Source: Paralichthys olivaceus
Taxonomy: Eukaryota; Chordata; Actinopteri; Pleuronectiformes; Paralichthyidae
Length of the DNA stretch: 64,000 bases
Assembly (NCBI RefSeq): GCF_024713975.1
Contig: NC_091094.1
Location: 20,420,501-20,484,500, forward strand
Direction of reading: 5' to 3'
Shown here: positions 13,601 to 26,314 of the stretch, one piece after another
Position numbering within the stretch: the first letter of the stretch is position 1
How the letters are laid out: each line of letters starts with the position of its first letter
Notes under the pieces: generated by a model
Database searches by the model: none
Told to the model about the DNA's origin: nothing
The model's input: only the letters and a program-made list of their open reading frames with translations
Made by a program: the position numbers and the translations under genes

Positions 13601-16600
13601 CCAACAGTATTGGCAGAGACATGGAGACTGGTCAGGGTTGAGGGAACATTGAACGGAGCAAAGTACAGTACATTAAGGGCATCAGACTGAACTGAAGGTT
13701 CACCTTTCAGTACAATGGCCGTTAGCCTACAGCCAAGATAGCACAGGAGTGGCTTTTTGAACTATTTGAATGTCCTTGAGTGGCCCAGCCACAAACCTGA
13801 CTTGAACCTAGTTAAACATCTCTGGAGAGACATGGAAATGGCTGTCCAACAACAATCCTCATCCAGCCTGACAGAGCTGGAGAGGTTCTGTAGAAGAATG
13901 ACAGAAAATCCCCTAATCCAGGTGTGCAAAGCTTGTTGCGTCATACCCAAAAAAGAAGTGTAATCGCTGCTAAAGGTGCTTCAACTAAGAAATGAGTTAC
14001 AAGGTCTGAAATAATGTTTTCACTTAGTCATTTTGGGTTATTGAGTTCAGACTCATGATTGAAAATTGTAGAGTATTTAAGCATAAGTCTACCACATAGC
14101 AGAAAGCTGGAGTTGTTTGAATACTTTTAGAATGCACTGTAAAAGAGAAAAATACCAAAGAGAAGTGGTCCAGTAGAATAATACAGAAAACATGAAAATG
14201 ATCCTGCTTGTTGAAGTCGATTCCTCAGTGACAGCTCCGAATATATTTATATTCACAAATCCTCCACACTCCATGCTATGTATATTTTGTAAGGACTGCC
14301 GTTATTTGTGTCTGGGAGAGACACTGGCTTTTTGACAGTGAGTAACCTTTGGATTGCTGGCTCGGCCCTTTTCTGGTTCTTATCACTAGGACATGTATTC
14401 TGTGGTGAATGGGGACTGGGGAGTGATGCACACTTGCATGTTCAAACTTTGCTTGCCTTGTATTAGATGTTTAGTTTTTAAGTATGAGATGTTATATTTT
14501 TAGATTATGAAAAAAGGTGCCATCACACTTTCATTACTCTCTTGAACTGTTACAGTGTTGTGACAGCTAATGACAGATGCTTCAGTGTAGATGCAACTTC
14601 CAGCTGGGGCACTAGATGAACACAGGTCTATTTTATTTGCCCCTACTTGACTTGTGCCCTGTCTGCTTCATTCTGCCCCTGTGTACAGACATGCCCATAT
14701 TCGGCCAGTGTCCCGCACAGGACGACTTCTACCTGGTGATGTGCAGCCACTGTGGTCAAGTAGTCAAGCCCCAAGCCTTCCAAGCACACTACGGTAAGCA
14801 TCATTCCCATGCACACAAGTATGTATATATCCAGTCGTATTATATGCTAACACCATGCAGACTTTGGTTTAACATTTTAAGAATATTATAGATCATTTCA
14901 GGGAGGAGGTGCATGTTGAGAGTTAAGCTGTCACATGGACTCTTTGGTCAGACCTCAGGATGAGGTCAGGCAAATGGTGGCATCTATGCAGGAGGCAGGA
15001 CATACAATCTATAAATTCCTATTTGGAGATCACATGTTTTTGTTTACAGCACATCACCTCAACCCTTATCACAGAAAGCTATCAAATCTCATTGTCTTTC
15101 CAAGATGCCTGAGATACTTGTATTACTTGTGGTCATCATTGTGCCCAGTCGCTCATGGTGAATCCTACAGATAATCTCCTACTGTATTATTGAATTTTTG
15201 TTAGGGGAGCCTAATAAAAGCCCTGGATGTAACACAAAGTACGTTCCATGTGTAGGAACCCTATACTCATCCTGTACACCACTACAAGGCTGGTGGTGAT
15301 ATCTCACACAATAACACACCATGTGGTATAACTTCTCCTTCTACCTTTATATTCCCTCAACACTTTTCCTTCTCCACACAGCAACCTGAGAGGGGACGCT
15401 ACAGACTCTGATTTATTTATTTATTTATTTGACTCACTGTATCACTTGTGTGTGTGTTTACAATTCCCCTGTTAATATTTGATGTGGCTCTCTGTCTTCC
15501 CAGTAATGTACTGTTTTCGCAGTTAAAGCTAAGATCAGATTTCTAGTCAGGGATGTGCGTGTTTACCCTTCAGTGTGTGCATTTCCACTGCAGAGAGAGT
15601 TGAACTGGATCTTTGACTAGAGTGGTAAAGTAAAGTGATGAATGCTTGATCTTTGAATGTAGTGATTGCATGACTGCGGATCTCATTGAATTTGACTCAC
15701 ACAAACCCCCTCAGTCAAGAAATGAGCTGTCCTTGTCATTGTAAGGCTGAATGTTGGAGTGTCATATCATGTCGGGCACCTTGTTTAACTTAACAACTTG
15801 TTTTAGTCTTTGTGAGTCAAGAGGACAGGAATTGTTACTCATTTCACGTGACACAATTATGACCATCTGGTGATTTCAGCTCTTGTAAGCATCATTTGTT
15901 GTCTTCACACTTTCAGCATCTGAATCTGAACTCTCTGATAGCATTCTCTTCTCATAACATGGTTCTTGTTTACCCTAAATGAAGATTGAATTTTAGTCAC
16001 TGAACTCTTCTCAGTGGTGCATGTTTTCCATGAAGTTAGATAGCAATTACAAGGTCAGCCACAAGAGGGAGGTACAACAGCACATGGCTCAAAAAGAAAA
16101 TGTTCTTACTCCTGTGTCAACACCATAGACTGTATATAAAGAGGTCAACACTCAAAAGAATAGGATTCCTCCCACAATGGTGAACAATATAGACAATTAT
16201 GAGCCTGTCTGGACCAGACTATTAAGCATGCACTACAGCTTCCAGTTGAGTTTTCTTACCTGCCTAGGGATTTTAAATGAGACGTAGACAAATACTGGAA
16301 GGCATTGTAGTTCCTGTAAAGTAAAACAATACTGATAATATCACAGCAGGTGGCCGAGTTCATCTTGCACAGGCTGGTATTGTTGATGCAGACTGTACAC
16401 AATCTGATCCTTGCAATACGAGCACCCAGGATGAATAGTGATGAGAGTGAAATCTGTTTATAGACACGTTTTCTCTATTTTTGTAATGTGGTTATACACA
16501 ATAACAATGTGTTTCCTCTTTTTCTGTAATGTGACAATACATAACAAGTCAAGTGGCACTCAGCAGTGTACATACTTCTGCCAAGGCCAACAGTCCTGGA

Positions 16601-19600
16601 CTTAACTGTCTAGCTCTTATTGAAGTAAAATACAAAAGGATGAATGTAGAAAACTCAAAGGAGAACCTTCCTCTAAACTAACTGGTGTTATTTAAACATT
16701 CAGTCAAAACTGTAAATGTAAATTTTAAATAAAATACTTCAATATTAATTTTCAAAATAAAATGGCATACATCAAGTGATAGATGTTAACCCTAGTTTTA
16801 TAATTATGTATTTTACCCACCAATAGAAATGGGTTGTATTAGAAAGTTAAAGTTACACTAAAGTTATAACTGACAGTTACTGGATTAAAATATTAAACTA
16901 TTCTCTACCTAAGTAGTAGCTTGTGTGACACATTTTAATGTAAATGATTCAGTATTTTGTTTCTAAATGTTTTAAAAACAATCAATTATCAAACTAGTTA
17001 GAATACATTTCCTTTTGATTAACTAATGGTTTCAGCTCCAAACTGGAACAGTGTAAATCTAAGTGAAATTCAGTTGTGATGCTGCTGCATGTGGCCGAAC
17101 AGAGCAGCTGTGCTCTAGCTGTGATTTCCCTCCCTTCTTCCTCTTTCTGATGTCATTATGGGAAGACCACATGTGGCGTTAACTTAGGGCAAAGGCACTG
17201 ATCTCAGCACTGGCGAGAAGGTCTCGATATGACTTCAGCGGGCTTCTTTGAGCACAGATGTCTCCCGTTAGGTGTTTGTGCTTTTAGGCTGCGGCTGATC
17301 CCAGCAGGGGTGACACTCACTGCAGAACAGGAAGCCAGAAGCTCGGCTGCCGTTTTATGCATTCATTTATGAACATGTAGAACAAAGACTTGTCTCCTCA
17401 CTGCTCTGCTCAGACACAATGCCTCGGCTAAACAAACACTAATACTTGTATCATGTACCTTGAGCTTAAATAAAGAGGCACTTACCTCAGTATATTAACT
17501 ATTTTTGCGATGACAACAAGGTTATATTTAATATAATAGCTCAGCTCGACTGTGTTGTGGCTTGAACATCGTGTCTTCAGAGTCTGCAGTAAGGCCGACA
17601 CATTTGCATGTTGATGTTGAATCCCAGGGTCAGGCATTCCCCTTAGCACCACGATAACAGTTTAACCGTGTGAAATAGGACATTAAGGCTCCTCCTATTC
17701 CTTGTGTCTGTCTTTTCCCACTCCCACGTTTTTCTTGAGATCTGTTTTTTTCGTCTACTGGTGCCGTTGGTGTCTGCTCGCCTTTCTGAACCTCACTGAG
17801 TGTCATGCCGGGGTTTCCTGGTGTGAGTTTGTGTGTAGGCTGATATGTTGACTGTGACTGAGATAGGACAAGAGAGCAGGGGAACCAGGAAGGGAGGAAA
17901 AGAAAGACTTTAGAGGTTTTTTGCTACTAAGAAGTGGGAGGGAAACGGGTATCGTGTGATGAACATGTCATGAATTGGTGTGCGAGAGAGAGGCCCTCAG
18001 GTGACAAGAGGGCACTCTTTAACACTTTTTTTCCTCCCTGAAAAGGGAAATTGGAGGAAGGCTAAACAGGATGAAGGTGTTTGTTTTCAGTTTGCAGCTG
18101 AGGGAGATGGGGGAATGACGGCTCTCATGCTTGCATGTGTGTTCGTATCCCCTTTACTGTGTCTGCAGCAACAAGCTTGTTAGCAGATCACCTGCTGAGA
18201 CTGAACTTTGGCTGCAAGCCCACTTTCCAGCTACGCCATGGAGTTAGCTCAGTCAGAGGTTTGCTAACTAGGCCCACACTTTGCCATGGTAATTATCAAA
18301 ACCAGTTAGTGCTCCTGAGGCTGTTTCATTGGGCGTTCTGTAATCGTTCAATCCCAGGCCAGAGGCAGACACCCAGGGAACCATGCAGAGCTCCAATGCC
18401 CAAGGCAGAGCTCAAGGAGCTGTGACACGGGCCCTGAGAACACATCCTGCGCCAGAGTGCGTGCAGCCCAGCCACAGCGCCACCAAGCCTGGGCAGATAC
18501 CCAGGGAGCCATACAGGGCTCCACTAAGTCCGCTTACAGGGTTCTGTCAGTAATGTACTGCTCCTCTCTGTGTCTCTATCATTCGAGCTGCACACTGGCG
18601 ACCGCATGGAGCCGAACAGTGCATGCCCCGCCATCTCCTCTTACTCGCCATATGTTGACTAAGTTCACAAATTCTTCTGTTTTTCATGTCTGAAGTGAGA
18701 GAGAGTAAAGTTAGCAGCGGCTTGTGTGGCGCCATTACCTTTCCCTCAAGTCCCGGGACTATCATTCAGTTGCTATTAAATTATTTTATAGGAGTTAACT
18801 GCTTATATTGATGAATTTGGTCTGGGACAAACGTGATCTCTATAAGCTGTTTGTATTGAACTAGAATTATGACGTGAGGCAGCTCTAAATTTGACTCCTC
18901 GCAATTCTCTATGCAGGTAAAACCCGACTCTTTGAAATGAGCCTTTGTTGTGAAACAGTAGCGGAAGTGTCAATTCAATTATTGTCATTGTGCAATTTTC
19001 ATTGCTCTTACTAAAATAGCTTACTCATCAAAGCCCTAAGTGTCTCTGATTATTGTTTTCAACATACATGAGACCTGTGTTTTAATATGAGATATTTCAT
19101 TTTGGAGGTAAGCACTTAGTGATATGCTTTTTTAATTTCTATCCACAAGTCAGTTTCACCCTAACCTTTTCTGCTGTCATCCTGCTTTTCATCAGTTTGC
19201 ACAGCAACTGTTATAAGAAGCTCAGGCAGGAAATGAAGCTCTTGACCTGTTAGCTGTTTCTATTTCAGTCCAAGTTGGCATGAATCACAAATGGTACTTA
19301 TTTGTTGTCAAGTTAAACTACTCACTATTGTCAGAGAAAGATTTCTATGTTCTCATGTGTTTTCCTGTTTCTCCTGACTAGTGGCCCACTTACTGCTCCA
19401 TCTACCCAAGCAGACATGTGATGGCATTTGATCAAAGCTTTGTGACTTTTAATGCTGATCATCTAAATTTGTATTATTCGATTATCTATCTCAAACTACT
19501 ATGTTTTAATACCAGCCTGGTTTATACTACTCTGCAGAGAGAAGACATAGTTCAGCCAGCAAGCCAGCCTGCACCTCGCCCTTCCAGGTGTCGGGCAGGA

Positions 19601-22600
19601 ACCGGAGCAGCAGCAGTGGGCTTGGGCCTGGGCTGGGCTCAGGGTCTGTAGCTGGAGTGGCGACTGGAGGCATCCTTGGCCGACCCTCAATTGCTGGATC
19701 CAGCTTGTCCTCCTCTTCGACTTCCTCTTCGACCTCTAATCCCAAACTCCTCAAACCAGCCAAAGAGAAGCTGCCAGCCACTCAGCGAAGACTGCCCTTT
19801 GCACCCTTCAGAATGCTCCAGCCAGACAAGACTCAGTAAGTTTCACTGTTATGCAATTTTGGGTTTTGCCAGGGTTTCATGAAATTGTGACGTATACATC
19901 CTAAATATAGTATATAGTGTAGTATTATGAATTTTCACACTGACCATGATCTGTTATAATGTAATCTGACAAGATTATAATGTGCTATTTAGTAAAGATG
20001 TCTTTTAATATTTTTTATATTATATTCACCCCCTAAAAATTCCTGGGTATAACTTCTTCACTGCTCCAAAACAGCAGCCACTGGCAAGTACATGTTTTAG
20101 GGCAGCAACAAAGAAGTGATTTCCAGTAGTGCATTTGCAAGGGCTAGCTAAAATGTCAGCAATTTGACAATATTATGTGCTGCAAATGTCCACAAGTAAA
20201 AGGGCGACGTGTCTCAAATGCAGTTTCGGTTTAGAGGGCTGGCACTAGTGTTGCCAGTTTCAACATTAGCAATAGGCCATACTACAATGATAGCAATCAC
20301 CCACAGCTTTTAAAATATGTCAAGTGATATTTTTTTTATATGCCCTGGTATCTGACCAGTACTCTGTATTGGCTGATACGCAAAATCTCTATTGAGTGAG
20401 TGAGTGTTAATAATTGATCTTATTAGTTTCATGTTTTGTCCTCCCAGCTCCATTCATACGTGTGCTTCCGTCTCTTACCATGCGTTTCTCACTGGCTCAG
20501 TGTTTCTAACTCTCAGCTTCCTCCTCGCTGCCCTCTTCATCTCTGTAACCTTCTCTTCCAGCCTCACCCCGGCTGTCAAAGTGGAGAAGATGCACCTGAG
20601 GGTGGACTCGTCAGCTAAGCTGGTGCAGGCCCCACCCGCACCCACCACCACCTCATCCTCCACATCCTCCTCTAGCACCACTGTGAGCTCCAACACTACC
20701 ACCATCACCACCTCCTCATCATCAGCCCTTAAACCAGGCCTTAACTGCCCCTCCATACCAAAGCCTCCATCACTGACCCTGGGTCAGATCCCCAACGGCA
20801 AGGGCCACCTCTCTGCCCTCTCAGACAAAAAGCAGGACAGCAGCAGCAGTGCCAGTAGCAGACGCCACCTCAGCAAGAAAGTAAACGGTGAGCGAGATGT
20901 TTCTTAAACACTTTTGTTGTTTTGTACTATTGAAATGAACTGTTATAAATTCTATTTAGATTATGGTTTATATCTTATATAAGCACTGAGGAAAACACAA
21001 TATAACTTACATAACCACTGATTTGACACAATGTAAGTAACAGTTCTTCCTCGCTCTCCTGCTGTGCCCTTAGAACGAGAGTTCAATCCAGATAACCACT
21101 GTGGCGTCATGGATATTACAGCTCGGAAACCATGCACAAGATCTCTAACATGCAAGGTAACTAGTCGATTTTCTGTGATGTACACTCTTGGTCTGAAGTA
21201 ACTTTTCATTATTTAAAACCTAAAGCTGTCACTCTTCGCCATTTCTTGTTATTAACAAATCCCTTTAAAGGTACAAATCCTTGAGGTGGAATCTAAATTT
21301 GAATGCCTTCACTATTTGAGTAAGGAACAGTAGAGCAATGGTGATACTGAAGTTATTGCTAATATTTTTAACAGCGTGTAAGCATCAAGCCTCTTTATAG
21401 GTGTTCTCTTTGGTATTGAAAGTTAAAGATCAGTGTTTCTAAAGCTGCTTTTTAGAACCCATATGGGAATACAGCAGGAATATTTCTGTAAAATTTACAG
21501 CGAACAAGTGGAAATAAATGGAAAAAAACAACAAAAAAGTGTACAAATATCTCAGGATGAATAAGTGGTGTCACACACGTAGATGTCAACTTGGCAAGAC
21601 ATCAAGATTTTTTGTGATTTCAGCCAACACTGGTGTAAATGTGCTGTAAACAAAAACATGTGATTAATTAATTCATCATGTTCTGCCTCCTGCATGCTCT
21701 GTCTACCCAGGCGCAACTCCTGGTCTGACTGTTCCGTACATTTCCTGTTTTCATAAACGCGCCAATCTCCGGCTGCGATTTTCATATGTGAAAGGCAAAT
21801 TCCAGAAAAGGCTATTTTCGAATGTTCATGCCTGAACACAGCTTTAGATGCATGTGGTTTACTGCTGTGGTGCGGTACTGATTGCATCACAACACAGCCC
21901 CATACAGCGAATGTAATGATAGAGTATGTCATGCAGTACAATTGTGTTGCTTGTTGACTTAGGTTTAAGAGGTTTTTGGAAGACAATGTTACGTCAGGAT
22001 TAATAATTAACACGGAAGATATTGCAAGTCTTATCCTTGATGTTAAAATTGACCACTTTCCAATGTCACAACAGACACATTCCTTAAGCCAGCGAAGAGC
22101 CGTGCCAGGGCGGAGGAAGCGCTTTGACACATTGCTGGCAGAGCACAAGAACAAAGCAAGGGAGAGGGAGAGAGAACTCCACCCACCCCATTCCCAGCAA
22201 AACCCCCCTCTCAGGGACCCACACCCCCCCTCCCACCTCGCCACTGCCCATGACCCGCACCAGGTGGCTCATGGCAACGGCCCTGCCCCAGACGCCACTA
22301 AGCCTTTGCCACTCTGCAAGCCCAAATTTCACAGCCCTGGTCTTCCACGGTTAGTTTTACACCGCATTCTCTTGTATTTCATTTTGTGGCATATGCTTTT
22401 GTTGTGTGTAGTGGTATCAGACAAACATGGTTGAAAGTTTGGCGTTTTAGCCATTAGCTCTCTCAGTTTCTCACAGTTATGATTAAGCTGAAAAATGATC
22501 TTCCTATTTCCACTATCAGACTAAACAGCAGTCACGGAGTTGGCACCCCCGGAGACCCTGCGGTAGTCCACGAATTATCACACCATCCCCAAACTACCCC

Positions 22601-25600
22601 CGATGGATTTTCCCGACCCTCCAGTGATGAGGGTGAGAACGAGGAGCGGGAGGAAAACACTGACAAACTGGACTGTCATTATTCAGGTTATCACCCTCGA
22701 CCGGCAGCTGTAAGTGCTCCCTGCTATCACTGATATGTGTCATAGACATCTTTTCTTTTTTGTAACAGTATTTAATCTATGAAGGATTCATGACTAGATC
22801 TGTGCCTCCTCTCTTTTCCCAGTACTGTACCTTTGGAAGTCGACTGTTTGGAAGAGGCTTTTACTCGTTTGACCGGCGATGGGACAAAGCACGATGTGCC
22901 CTTACAACAATGATGGACAAGCATGTCAACTCTCAGATGTGGAAGTAAGTCTGGACAGCATTCTGCACATTGACACAGCGGGAGGATGGGTTAAACAACA
23001 AAAAAGTGCATTTTCAAAATACATATTTAAATAGTCACATGGTGGTTACACAAATGGAGAAAATAGTTTTATGTCTTTTCCCTTGTGGTCAGAATTTTAA
23101 CTTGTTTACAGTTATATCTAATGTACGATGTGTTTTTCCTTATTGCAGGAAAATCCCATTGGCCTTGGAGAACTCCTCCTCTGTTGCACCTACCCATAGG
23201 ACAAGCACAAATTCCCATGGTAGCACTCCCTCCTCAGGCTTCCTGGGCCCCCCTGCCACCTTGCCCCAGACTCCTTATAGCCAATCGTATGAGGGCAAAT
23301 CTGTGCTCTCCTATGGGACCACCTTAAATGCCCGTAGCTCCCCACAGGGTGGGGCTGAGCACCCGGCCTACGGCACTACGCAGGCCCGACAAGTGTCTTC
23401 GTTGCCGCAGATGCCTTCAGCCCACTCGTCCTCATCTTCTTCTTCAGCTTCTTCCCTAGCCTCAGGCCGGGCGCTCAAGTCCCGCTCCTCCAGCAGCAGC
23501 ACTACCAAGTCATCATCGTCTTTCAGGCCCAAGGAGATCTCCTCTGGCTCCTCCGCTTCTGTCGTACCCAACGCCACTGGTGGGGGCAGCAGTGGAGCTA
23601 ACAGTAACATTAGCAGCACTAACGTCAGCTCTGGGAAGAAAAGGAAGAACAGCTCTCTCCTCTCTTCATCCCATGGCGCCTCCGAATCCTCCTCCTCTAA
23701 TGCCAACTACTCTTCCTCCTCCTCTTTCAAGAAGAACTGTGCAAATGTCAGCAGCTCAGGGAGCACCTACCACTCATTAGGCTCATCATCCTCATCGTCT
23801 TTATCCTCCTCCCACAGTGGAGTCCACAGCGTGGGGCTTAACTGTGGCCCTACTGTGCGGACCAACTCACTTAGCCTCAAGGCCGAGCCTCCTGGAGGTT
23901 CAGTAGGCGGCTCTTCGGGTCCCCCTGCTCGAGGTCCTCCCTCGGGCAGCCCCGCAGAGTCCATCAAGCGTATGAGTGTGGTAATGAACAGCAGTGACTC
24001 CACCCTTTCCCTGGGGCCCTTTGTCCACCACCAGTCCTCATCTGACCACCACACCAGCTTCAGCCACCACTCCTCAGACGGGCGCCTGGAGGGCAAGAAG
24101 CGCAAAAGCTCTCCTGTCTCCAGCAGCATTAATAGTGGAGGTGGGGGAGGAGGGCTAGGAGGAGGAGGAGGGGGACCTGGACCTGGTAGACCAAAGGTGG
24201 CCAAGTCACCTGCCATTAACAACATCCATGGGAAACATGGTCGGAGCATTCCAGGGACGCCAGGGCTGCCCAACAACTCCCATCTACATCAGGTGAGTTT
24301 AATACCATTCAGGATGTTTTAATTCACTACAGAGCAGTGATTGCTATTCAATGAAAAGATTCATCTGTTTAAATTATAGATTTGTCACATTTCACAGTAT
24401 GTGATAGTGTTTATGAAACAACTGTTCCTTGTTTGACTGAAAACAAATTGTTTGGGAAATCCCATTAATTGTTTTGTCATCAATCCACAATGCCAAATGT
24501 CATTAGCTTTGGCTGTTCAACTGTCATGCCACGTTTTATATAGAATAGAATAGAATGCCTTTATTGTCACTATACACATGTACAATGAGATTTAAAAACC
24601 ACTCCAATAACAGTGCAACCAGCGTAAACATATAACAATATAAACATATGACATAAAGTGAGGTAAGGTAACAGTGCAAAAAAGAGGTAAGGTGCATGGT
24701 CTTGAGGAATATGTACATTTACAGATAAATACAGTGTTTAATAAATATGTATATTGCACGTTATGGTATGGGTATTACACATTGTGAGACTTCTAAAGAG
24801 AAATCAATGTGATTAATACTGGTTATTGTTTTTATGTTCTATGGATTGTTTGCCACGATGGTGCTGTGCTAGAGCTTGCGCTGTCAATAAGTCAACTCAC
24901 CACTTTGGTTCAGCCTGTTTGTTCAGACATTCACAGTCTCAAGAGGAGGAGTCCTAGGTGACAGAGGTGAAATTAACAAAAATTAAGTTTCAAAGCACAT
25001 ACTCTTGTTCGTAATATGCTCCTACTTAGGCAGTTGCAGAATTAATCTACTAAGATGCAAATGCATTTAGCTTTTAAAGGGAATGAGAGATTGGACTGTG
25101 GTTGGTTTATTGCAGTAGAACCCTTTTGAACCACAACAGAAGCAGGACCTTATATATGTCTCCTTTAACCAAGCAAAAATGGAGTCATGCCCTTGAGCTG
25201 AGATTGTTAAAATCATGCCCTAAGTTAAAGTAGCATCATCATGGCCTAAGAGAGTAAATCATTTGGGTCCAAATCTGTGCAGCACAGACATAAATAGTTC
25301 TTAAAAGTACAATGAAATTTTATGTGGAGCTATATATATATATATATATACTACTTATATAAAAATATATAAATATGTTTATGCTTATAATTAAAGATGG
25401 AGCGACGTCAAACATAAAGTGTCAGTGTCGAGAAAGGGTACAGATAAAATAGAATAAATATTGTACTGGTGGTATATAGATCTAAAGATACTTGACTAAT
25501 CAATAATGTACAATTAATAAATAAATAGAGCAGTGCATGTGATGATTTCAGTGACTTCAAGTGGATTCGGCTAGTCGGGTAAATCTATAAAAAACACTGA

Positions 25601-25817
25601 TGGATTAAGTTTTACACTTGACTTCTCTCACATGTTCATCTAAAGAAATAGAGCCTGGTGGCAGATTAAACACATTTCGACAGACACTGAAGTATAAAGT
25701 GGTGAATGGCACTACCACAGCAAACTTCTAGTTGTCTAGATTATGCTTTGCTGATTAAAAGCATTTTAATCAAGTTTGTTTTTTCTTCTTCGTCCTCAGC
25801 CAAAGGCTCGTCCCTGA
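7652..25817 (+). CDS. atxn7: ataxin-7, SAGA deubiquitinase-module subunit
   Basis: Eleven coding exons: 7652-7856, 8054-8122, 14689-14793, 19538-19835, 20562-20887, 21074-21156, 22075-22349, 22520-22709, 22823-22944, 23149-24292, 25800-25817. They sum to 2,835 nt (944 aa; human about 892) with all phases compatible. The start [12 protein letters not shown] and the end HLHQPKARP match vertebrate ataxin-7 rather than the ATXN7L paralogues. A C2H2-type zinc finger spans residues 99-130 (C110-x2-C113-x11-H125-x4-H130). The SCA7 domain has C344-x10-C355-x5-C361-x2-H364. Basic nuclear-localisation-like clusters lie at about 375-378 (RRKR), 720-724 (GKKRK) and 873-877 (GKKRK). Exon 10 is Ser-rich with a Gly run near 888-900. 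Known role: anchors the ATXN7L3/ENY2/USP22 module to SAGA for H2B deubiquitination in the nucleus. The polyQ tract is only a short interrupted Q-rich stretch (residues 19-27). The last exon codes five residues plus stop. Confidence 0.97.
7672..7679. promoter_or_regulatory. perfect CRE palindrome inside coding exon
   Basis: TGACGTCA is the full palindromic CREB/ATF consensus. It lies in codons 7-10 (D-D-V-R) of atxn7, within a locally CpG-rich segment (about 7,540-7,930) that could act as an internal promoter. Binding is inferred from the motif only. Confidence 0.4.
7706..7732 (+). repeat. atxn7: eroded CAG tract of atxn7
   Basis: Nine codons read CAG CAG CTG AAG CAG CAG and then CAG CTC CAG: six CAGs interrupted by CTG, AAG and CTC. 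They sit where human ATXN7 has its pathogenic polyglutamine repeat. The interruptions would be expected to stabilise the tract. The adjacent human polyproline and polyalanine runs are absent. Confidence 0.9.
12541..12625. promoter_or_regulatory. candidate conserved noncoding element
   Basis: Unique, non-repetitive intronic block with closely spaced homeodomain cores (CAATCAATTAATTAGCC and CCTTAATTAGCTGC). Regulatory function is inferred only from motif density; conservation could not be tested here. Confidence 0.25.
13288..14141 (+). mobile_element. degenerate, internally deleted Tc1/mariner element
   Basis: Terminal inverted repeats TACAGTGCATTCAGGAAGTA (left) and, reading inward from the right, TTACAGTGCATTCTAAAAGT flank about 854 bp that end in TA, the Tc1 target. 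The interior keeps the 3' half of a fish Tc1 transposase. A frame at about 13,757-13,963 encodes [12 protein letters not shown] followed by HLWRDM and LTELERFC, typical of the DDE domain C-terminus. The third catalytic acidic position (usually in NPIENLW) reads NLVKHLW, so the Glu is lost. Upstream coding is broken by indels. Full Tc1 elements are about 1.6 kb; this copy is dead. Confidence 0.85.
14930..15110 (+). repeat. dispersed repeat, arm 1 of an inverted pair
   Basis: Shares ATGCAGGAGGCAGGACAT and ATCACATGTTTTTGTTTACA followed by GCACAT with the reverse complement of 21,590-21,720. It is a fish interspersed repeat of unknown family. Confidence 0.55.
18364..18522 (+). repeat. short direct duplication
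   Basis: GCAGACACCCAGGGAACCAT at 18,364 recurs as GCAGATACCCAGGGAGCCAT at about 18,493. Each is followed by a similar CAGRGCTCCA segment. The two units are about 129 bp apart in an atxn7 intron. Confidence 0.6.
21590..21720 (-). repeat. dispersed repeat, arm 2 of an inverted pair
   Basis: The reverse complement matches 14,930-15,110. It carries GTTCTGCCTCCTGCATGCTC next to GTGCTGTAAACAAAAACATG. It lies in the atxn7 intron between coding exons 6 and 7. Confidence 0.55.
24539..24730 (-). repeat. retroelement tail with ATAGA repeat
   Basis: A (TAGAA)n start followed by TGCCTTTATTGTCACTATAC and CATGTACAATGAGATT is a common teleost dispersed sequence, here in reverse orientation to its presumed transcript. 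It lies in the last atxn7 intron, where the 25,331-25,350 (TA)n run also sits. Confidence 0.5.
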
Positions 25818-26298
25818 CAGCGGTGTCTGGCTTCAGTGTATGGACCCAGCACACAGACAGGGGAGAGTCCGGAGCGGTCGGCACGCCGCTCTGGACTGCA
25901 CGAGGCCTTTTAAAATCAAACCCACATTACTCTCAGCTTCCCACAATCCTCAGGGTGGAGATGATCTGGACTGCCCAGTGAAGTCAATGTGGTCCTTACT
26001 AATTCTCCCAAAGCCATGCGTGTTTGTATGTGTGTCTGTGTCTGTGTGTGTGTGTGTGTTGGGCATGGTGGCACTGTATAAGGTTAGGATAGCAGCATGG
26101 GGCACAAGGGGTCTAATGAGTGAGCCAAGCGACCCCCCCCATTCTCCACGCAAGTGTTGTCCCAGTATTCTGAGAGGTCTTCCTGTCTGGTTGGACATAA
26201 GAGAAACGACAGCAGCAGCCATGGGTCTCTTGAACTTTAAAGCTCATTGGTTCAGGTTAATGGCTGCAGCAACAAGCTGTCAACAATGCCGAGCAACT

Positions 26299-26314
26299 GG
26301 GGGGGGGGGGGGGG
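26299..26314 (+). repeat. G16 homopolymer in 3' UTR
   Basis: Sixteen consecutive G residues in the sense strand of the atxn7 3' UTR. Such a run can fold into a G-quadruplex in RNA and is prone to length error. Confidence 0.85.

Larger units (their letters stand above)
8123..14688 (+). other. atxn7 intron after coding exon 2 (gene-free)
   Basis: About 6.6 kb intron. It contains a Tc1-type transposon relic (13,288-14,141) and an AT-rich homeodomain-motif block near 12,541-12,625. The long reading frame at 11,265-11,795 has no recognisable domain and no splice support. No other gene is seen. Confidence 0.7.
14794..19537 (+). other. atxn7 intron after coding exon 3 (gene-free)
   Basis: About 4.7 kb intron with a repeat copy at 14,930-15,110, the phrase CATAGACTGTATATAAA common in fish repeats near 16,127, and a duplicated segment at 18,364-18,522. 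I see no gene. Confidence 0.7.

Noticed and set aside
22970..23148. Upstream extension of the frame through the big atxn7 exon
   Set aside because: The open frame runs back into intron. The acceptor TTATTGCAG at 23,148 and homology (KKIP after the split Lys) set the exon start at 23,149.
23767..24276. 169-codon antisense frame rich in Pro, Gly and Glu
   Set aside because: Mirror image of the Ser/Gly-rich atxn7 exon 10. Low-complexity coding DNA commonly leaves the opposite strand open.
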